DNA of 64,000 nucleotides from Lutraria lutraria (taxonomy: Eukaryota > Mollusca > Bivalvia > Venerida > Mactridae). A program made the translations under genes and the position numbers. The notes beneath the pieces are model-generated. The model was not told where the DNA came from and searched no databases. It saw nothing but the letters and a program-made list of their open reading frames with translations. This document shows, one piece after another, positions 58,244 through 64,000 of the stretch (its first letter is position 1; each line of letters opens with the position of its first letter). The DNA lies in NCBI GenBank assembly GCA_964023205.1, contig OZ026844.1, forward strand, positions 10,960,790 through 11,024,789, in the 5' to 3' direction.

Positions 58244-59157
58244 TTTCTGATTCTCACAAGCTGTATTGTGTGGCTTTAGTAATAAAACATTTTGCAGAAT
58301 TTCACTGTTTGTTCTAAAACATGTATAACTGACATTTAAGTTAATGTAATAATGTTGTGATAATGCTGCGTTAAATCTCTGTATTCAGTAATTATTCACA
58401 GTAATGTCTGTAACTAATGACTTTTAATGTCATGCTTGATTAAACGCACCATAAAATACCTGCCATACAGATGAATAATGTTTTTAAAAACAGATGTGCC
58501 ATGTTTCCTCAGTTAAGTTCTACATGAATAGCTAATTAATAGCCATTAACTTTTAAACACAATGAATTTTTATTTCAGCAACATGTCTGTCTTAGGTCAT
58601 GCTGACTCTAAGAGATTGTAGTGGGGGGGGGGGGTCTGTTCAAGTTATCATCCTCTGTCACTGACTTTCTTAGGCATCATTAATACTGAAAATAACAATC
58701 AGTTTTGCAAGACTTAGCCTTTATACTGCACTTCAATTATTTGAGTCCTTTTCAACATAATAAGAGTTATTAGTTACCCAGAAGTGTTCAGAGTGTTCCA
58801 ATTTTAAACTGTCGCTGCTTGGCAAGGCAACTTTTTCACCAAGTCTGTGAGTACTAAAGGTTGTTCTAATTGCACATAATCTTCGTCTGTTTAGATGGTA
58901 GTGTTATATAATTCAGCTTTCTTTAACCCCCTCGCTCAATGTATAATGGCTGTGTATCATTATAGTTTTTCCTGTAATGTAGATAGCAATCATACTGTAT
59001 TGTTGCGTTTCCCTCACACAATATTGTCAGTTTCTCATCATACATGTTTTCTAGTATTTTATTCAAAGGATACTTTAATATACACTTTAATAGGCATTTA
59101 AATCACAGTTATATTAAGGAATATTCTTGGCCATACTTGGTTGTAGCTCAATAAGCA

Positions 59158-59240
59158 TTTCGAGGGTTCAACGCAACAGTGTTGTAACTTATACTGAAAT
59201 AAGAACAAGTTACGACATTGTTGCGCTGAGCCCTCAAAAT
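59158..59240. mobile_element. Tiny foldback element, second copy
   Basis: It reads TTTCGAGGGTTCAACGCAAC, AGTGTTGTAACTTATACTGA, then AACAAGTTACGACATTGTTG and CGCTGAGCCCTCAAAA. It is a near-complete hairpin of about 80 bases with the same terminal words as 34312-34395. Confidence 0.75.
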
Positions 59241-61656
59241 TTTATTAGTTGATTCAGGAAAAGTTCTCTTCTCATATTGTTTACTATCTTTAATACTAGA
59301 AGACATTAATGAATATATTTACAATGTTTCTCTACATTTAGCGGCAGTATATATTTTTCTACAGCTGATGTATTTAACGTCTGTGTGATGTAACATAACT
59401 GTAGCGTGCCTTTTGTGAAACACACACTGAACTGCTGAGAAAAGAGGTTAATCTGATCTTTTAGTTTATCGGAGGAACTCTAAGAAACTCTAACGGCAGA
59501 GCTTTTTCGTTTCTTTCTCTGAAACTTTGCACTTATCATATTCGTGAAGTTTCAGATGTGGAGAAGTTGTCTGTTGGTAGGTGTTGAGACGTAACAGATT
59601 TGTTTTTTTTCTGAGAAAGTTTTTAGTTTACATGGAATATTGTTTCGGAGTAAATGCTCGTATGAAATATCCTTCCTGAGAAGTGGTTAGCTGATTCTAT
59701 CGAATTTGGAATTACCTAATTTATTGGTTCATTGAGCATGGTGATAATTGTTTTCTAGATAAAGTTAAAGCTAGGTTTCCGCCTTGCATTGTTATTGATC
59801 TAAGAGTGAAATTTAATTTCCTTAGGCCTGCATCGTGATGGTGTTTTTTCTTCTTCTTGTCATGCTGTACTCGGTTGGTTTCGTGTGATTTTAATTACTT
59901 TAATTCTTTGGAGAGTTCTATCAGGATAAAGTATCTTTGAGTATTCATTTTCTTAAAATTTGTTCATATTAAATATATTGATATGTATTTCAGAATGTTT
60001 TCATTTTGGCTTCAAGTTAAGTGTTTACTTCATGTTTCTATTGTTTATTGGTCTGAATAAGTACATGACTTAACGTACAATTTATGTATAATTAATCAAT
60101 TATGTATGATGAATAATTATGGAAATTAGTAGTAGAAATGAATATTTGTAATATTTTGGATGCTTGATATTGTAGATTTATTCTACTTTCTAGGCTAGAT
60201 GAATTTTATTCATTCATGAATGTTTGTGGTAGCTGAGCTCCGTATTTATTGATTCTGTTCAGTCTGAAATTCCTTGCCTGCAGACCAGGACTATTAAGTC
60301 ATGTAGACATGATGTCGGAAGATTTCTGAATAATCATATGCTTTATAAAGACTTCTAAGGTCTCTAAGCCTAAAATTATTGAATAATATTGTGGATTTTA
60401 TGTCAAAGTTGATACATTGTGGTGAGACCAGGGTTTTTCTAGCTTCCAGACTGGTGCTATTGCATATCACGCTTGTAATTATTTGTGGAGTATAACTTCA
60501 TCTTTGGAAATAAAGCATACTTTTGTGAGTAAAACTTTAATAAGATTTTCAGACTTAGGATATAAGAACTTTGTCTTTGGAAGATTAAATTGGCTGCAGT
60601 TGTATACTGCCAGAAATGCTTTTATGAAACGTCTGTAGGCATATTTTACAAATGTCAGAATGCATATTACTATAAGCTTATAAAACATATTATATTAATT
60701 TTATGGTACTCATTATAAGCTCAGCATTTGCTGTTAAGTTTTATGAATTATATGATTCATCTTGATGTTTATATTTACAATTCATTATGTGGTGTAAAAT
60801 CAATTAGCAATTCAATTATTTAATTATTTAGGCACTTACAGGCTTGTTCTGTTTAGCATTGATGGTGTTATTGTAGCATTAAGATTAGTCAGCTCTCTAA
60901 TGATGTAGTTGGTATTGGTGAGTTACTTACTTAGTTATTGGTAATACACTAGCCACCTGGGACTGACAGACTGATCCAGTGACCAATGAATCAGTAATAA
61001 GTTTATATTTCACAATTTCTCTCTGAGTCAGCTGGCTAGTTTCTCAGTCCTCTGGCTGAGTCATATTCAACTCATTATAGTAAATCTACTACCTACTCTC
61101 TGGTGATAGATTTATTCTGTTACTCATCCAGTCATCTTCAGTCTGTCGGCTTCTAATGGGTCTGTAAATTTTGCTGTTAAGTTTTCATTCATTTCATGTT
61201 TTGACAGGAAGTATTTACATGATATTTCATGCTATCTGACATGCATTGGGTATCTTGAGATAAGCTGAGTTCTCTTGTCAAACTTTTCAGTTTCCATGGT
61301 AACCGGAAAGCTAATTTTATCTTATCATTTGATCATGGATATATGATAGCCCCCCTGCAGATACCCAGACATGAAGTGATAACTCCTAGCTATGTGTTAG
61401 GAATTTTCAAATCTCTAAGAAAGAGGGAAAAGTCTAACCCTTAAAGTGGATTATTATTTATATGAACTTTTGTTGATGAATTATTGTGGATCTTCTTGTG
61501 GATATTATTCAAACATTCTTTCCTCTGGATGGTAATTTTGTGAATTTGTTTTCTTTCTGTGTTACTAAATGTTATTTGTTATGAAATAAATTGGACTTAA
61601 AACGTGGAATCCCTCATCCAGGATTATTGAGCATATTGTAGCTGTAAATACTAATG

Positions 61657-61677
61657 TAGAGAGAGAGAGAGAGAGAG
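61657..61677. repeat. (GA)n microsatellite
   Basis: About ten GA units after TAATGTA. Confidence 0.95.
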
Positions 61678-63794
61678 CATGTCATCTTAATTCAATGGCT
61701 GGATGATTTTTTGATTTTCTCAAACATTGGATTTATTCTCTAGCATTGATATTTTCCTGCTATGCCTGCATTGGTTATCTTTTTTTTAATTCTTCAGTTT
61801 GCAGTAAACTTTGCTCTTGCTTTCATGGGCGAAATTTTTGTTGCAAATTTTTCCAAAATTTCTCGATCTTTCCTGTCCAATTCTAGCTGTACTTGCTTGT
61901 CTGGACAAGACTGGTTTTTATTTTTCATCTTTTTAACCAGTGCGATTTTGTTTTTGCATTAAATCACATGTTTTAGCTTATATTGATTAGATAATATTGT
62001 GGTATAAGATTGCTGGAAAGTAATTATGGATGCACTGTTTGTTATAAAAGGCCATGAACTATTAATAAAATTCCTGATGGGAATAATGTTGTATTGTATC
62101 AGTAAATTGAATAATAGATGTGTAATTTACACTTGGATGGATATTATACAAATTGCCATTGTTTCTGTCATCCAGAATCACAGATGGTCAAGTGCTAACA
62201 AATGTGCCATAAACATGTGCATGTCTCTGTGGTTTGAGTCAAAACAAATTGTACTTGTGATTGTATGGTACAAGTTAGAGTGTGGTAACCAGAGTATTGT
62301 GCTGATTAAATTGTTAGTTACTGTTCTCACATGTTGGTTCTCTAATTTAATTCATATAGTTAAAAGTGTTTATATTGTGTTAAGTGGTATATATCCACTG
62401 TGTTTTAATACACATGATCCTATTACATGCTGACTATTCCTCTTGGTCCATTCAAGTGTTTACTGTCTGTCTGATAACAGTTATTTTGTATCTGATTGAA
62501 CAAAGCTCTCAGAATCAATACCAATTAACTATCAAATTGTGTATTAATTCTTCATAAAAAAATGGAATTTGAAGACTTATCCAGAATATAGCAATTCTTA
62601 AAATCACTCTTCAAAGTGAAGTCTCAAAACCCACTCTCTATGCTCCATTAATATGTTGTACTCACACTCATGGAAGTTAATTGTAGCAGCTGTGGTTTGA
62701 ACCCTGTGAAATATGTAGGCCTAGTTCTCATGGTTTGCTAAAATTAATGTTGGTATTGCATTTAGATGGAATTAACTATGTCATGTATGTATCTAATGTT
62801 GAAAAAAATAACTTTCTAATGCATCATCCCTTGGCCCCTGTTGATATCAATAAAACTTCTCTCTATCATACTGAATGTGATACAAAGCTTTGTTTATTGT
62901 GTTGACAATGATTGATAGTGTGAGTCTGTTCTTTTCTGCTGTAATTCTACACGGAAAACCATGAGGAGCCAATGTGTAATATATCTGGCATGTATGATGT
63001 ATTGTTTTTTTTCTAGAGTTTTATGTATCCAAGATTGATTATATTTTTATACATGATGGGAATATATACCATTGTATTCTCATTACAGCTCCCTGTGGGA
63101 TTCTAAAAGCCAATGAAATTATGCTCTTAATATTTCCTGAATCTTAGCCATATGTATTACAAAACATAAAGCACAGGGCCTAGATTCATATTTTGACTCA
63201 TATTAATAGATAATTTATTCATATAAGCCCTGTGGAATATTAAAAATTGCAGTTTGCATTATTCCCTGCAATGTTTTAAAGATTCTCTTACATTCAAAAT
63301 AGAAACACTAAAATAAGTGGCACATTATGCCACAAATGTTACTTCTCAAGTGTCTGGTATGAGCGCATATCTAGTAATTAGTTATGCTTCATAGCAAACC
63401 CTTGTAATATGATTTCCTATATTTCTGTATGATTAATTGTTCAATGCCCAATTCAGACTATGTGAAATCCACATTGATAATTTTGCCCATTAATTACAAG
63501 AGTATTTCCATTAATTGATCATTGAGTCGGTGATATCATGAGTAAATTTCTGATAACATGAAGTGACAAATTGATGAAATATTCATTGTATTCACGTCAG
63601 TCAGTATCTTGTAAAAGAACCAGCAGTATAATTGCTATCAATTTGTTAATTATGTCATATTTTCAATAATCGTTGATAAAGATTGTTTCTTGATTTTCTG
63701 GAAGCTGATAGAATTCTGAAATGTCTTGTTTTCCTGAGTGTAGACTTAAGTATTACTTGTTTCTGAATAATTTGAGTGTGATTTAGAGCTTCTA

Positions 63795-64000
63795 TGTTTC
63801 ATCTGATGTTTGTATGTAGTGTCCTTAATTCCTCTATGTATCATCTGATGTTTGTATGTAGTGTCCTTAATTCCTCTGTGTATCATCTGATGGTTGTATG
63901 TAGTGTCCTTAATTCCTCTGTGTATCATCTGATGGTTGTATGTAGTGTCCTTAATTCCTCTGTGTATCATCTGATGGTTGTATGTAGTGTCCTTAATTCC
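63795..64000. repeat. 42-bp tandem repeat running off the right end
   Basis: The unit CCTCTGTGTATCATCTGATG GTTGTATGTAGTGTCCTTAATT has starts at 63831, 63873, 63915 and 63957, with a partial unit before. Since 42 is divisible by 3, the minus strand carries an open frame of 14-residue repeats (MIHRGIKDTTYNHQ). That follows from the period and is not evidence of a gene. Confidence 0.95.

Larger units (their letters stand above)
58244..63794. other. Non-coding stretch, 58.2-63.8 kb
   Basis: It has the tiny foldback copy at 59158 and a (GA)n run. Around 59390-59600 the base composition is less AT-biased (CGTGCC, TATCGGAGG, TAACGGCAG) and might mark an untranslated exon or promoter, without decisive signals. 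Confidence 0.5.

Noticed and set aside
62026..62433. 135-codon plus-strand open frame, the longest in the window
   Set aside because: Composition is Ile/Leu/Val/Asn/Cys as AT-rich DNA predicts, no motif or domain is visible, and there is no start context or splice support. It is explained by chance over 64 kb.

Overview
The window is AT-rich, intron-rich animal DNA with no bacterial-style gene density. It is full of tRNA-headed SINEs, short inverted-repeat transposons (MITEs), minisatellites and several long C or G runs. Two block types match repeats familiar from bivalve genomes: an element bounded by copies of AGCTCACCTGA / CAGGTGAGC, and one ending in a palindrome around CATCCCCGATC..ATTCGGGGACA. 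A mollusc, probably a bivalve, is the best guess; the species cannot be read from the sequence.

The only gene I can defend in detail runs on the minus strand from an ATG at 26307 down past exon 12 at 1972. It is the N-terminal part of an ANKRD26-family ankyrin protein. Twelve exons with consensus splice sites and fully compatible phases give about 547 residues. They encode a basic N-terminus, an ankyrin array, the post-ankyrin GWTAEDCA block, a DSWADD acidic motif, and a long acidic, Ser/Pro-rich linker with a basic patch. The expected C-terminal coiled-coil half is not visible and probably lies beyond position 1. A possible 13th exon sits near 577-627, and there are candidate microexons at 14842-14874 and 6216-6233. 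A short ATG-started exon inside intron 8 (7768-7818) could make an isoform that lacks the ankyrin domain.

The introns carry repeats: a foldback element (1396-1826), a 1.67-kb inverted element packed with TTCAGAC/GTCTGAA words (7987-9656), a 38-bp minisatellite (12861-13075), SINEs, and MITEs of two families.

From 26.3 to 64 kb there is no gene I can prove. A hydrophobic-leader exon with a strong donor (27655-27741) and a short exon-like block (31499-31550) could start a plus-strand gene divergent from the ankyrin gene; this is weak. The rest looks intronic or intergenic. It holds SINEs, MITEs (one with another foldback element nested in it), an 891-bp TIR element with TA flanks (45058-45948), five same-orientation copies of an unnamed ~190-bp repeat, a 70-bp satellite of 24 units (54591-56270) that looks derived from a MITE interior, and a 42-bp repeat that runs off the right end.

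The strongest candidates for something undescribed are the TTCAGAC element, the MITE-to-satellite transition, the tiny nested foldback family and the oriented ~190-bp repeat. None encodes a protein, and none can be called a functional system from sequence alone.
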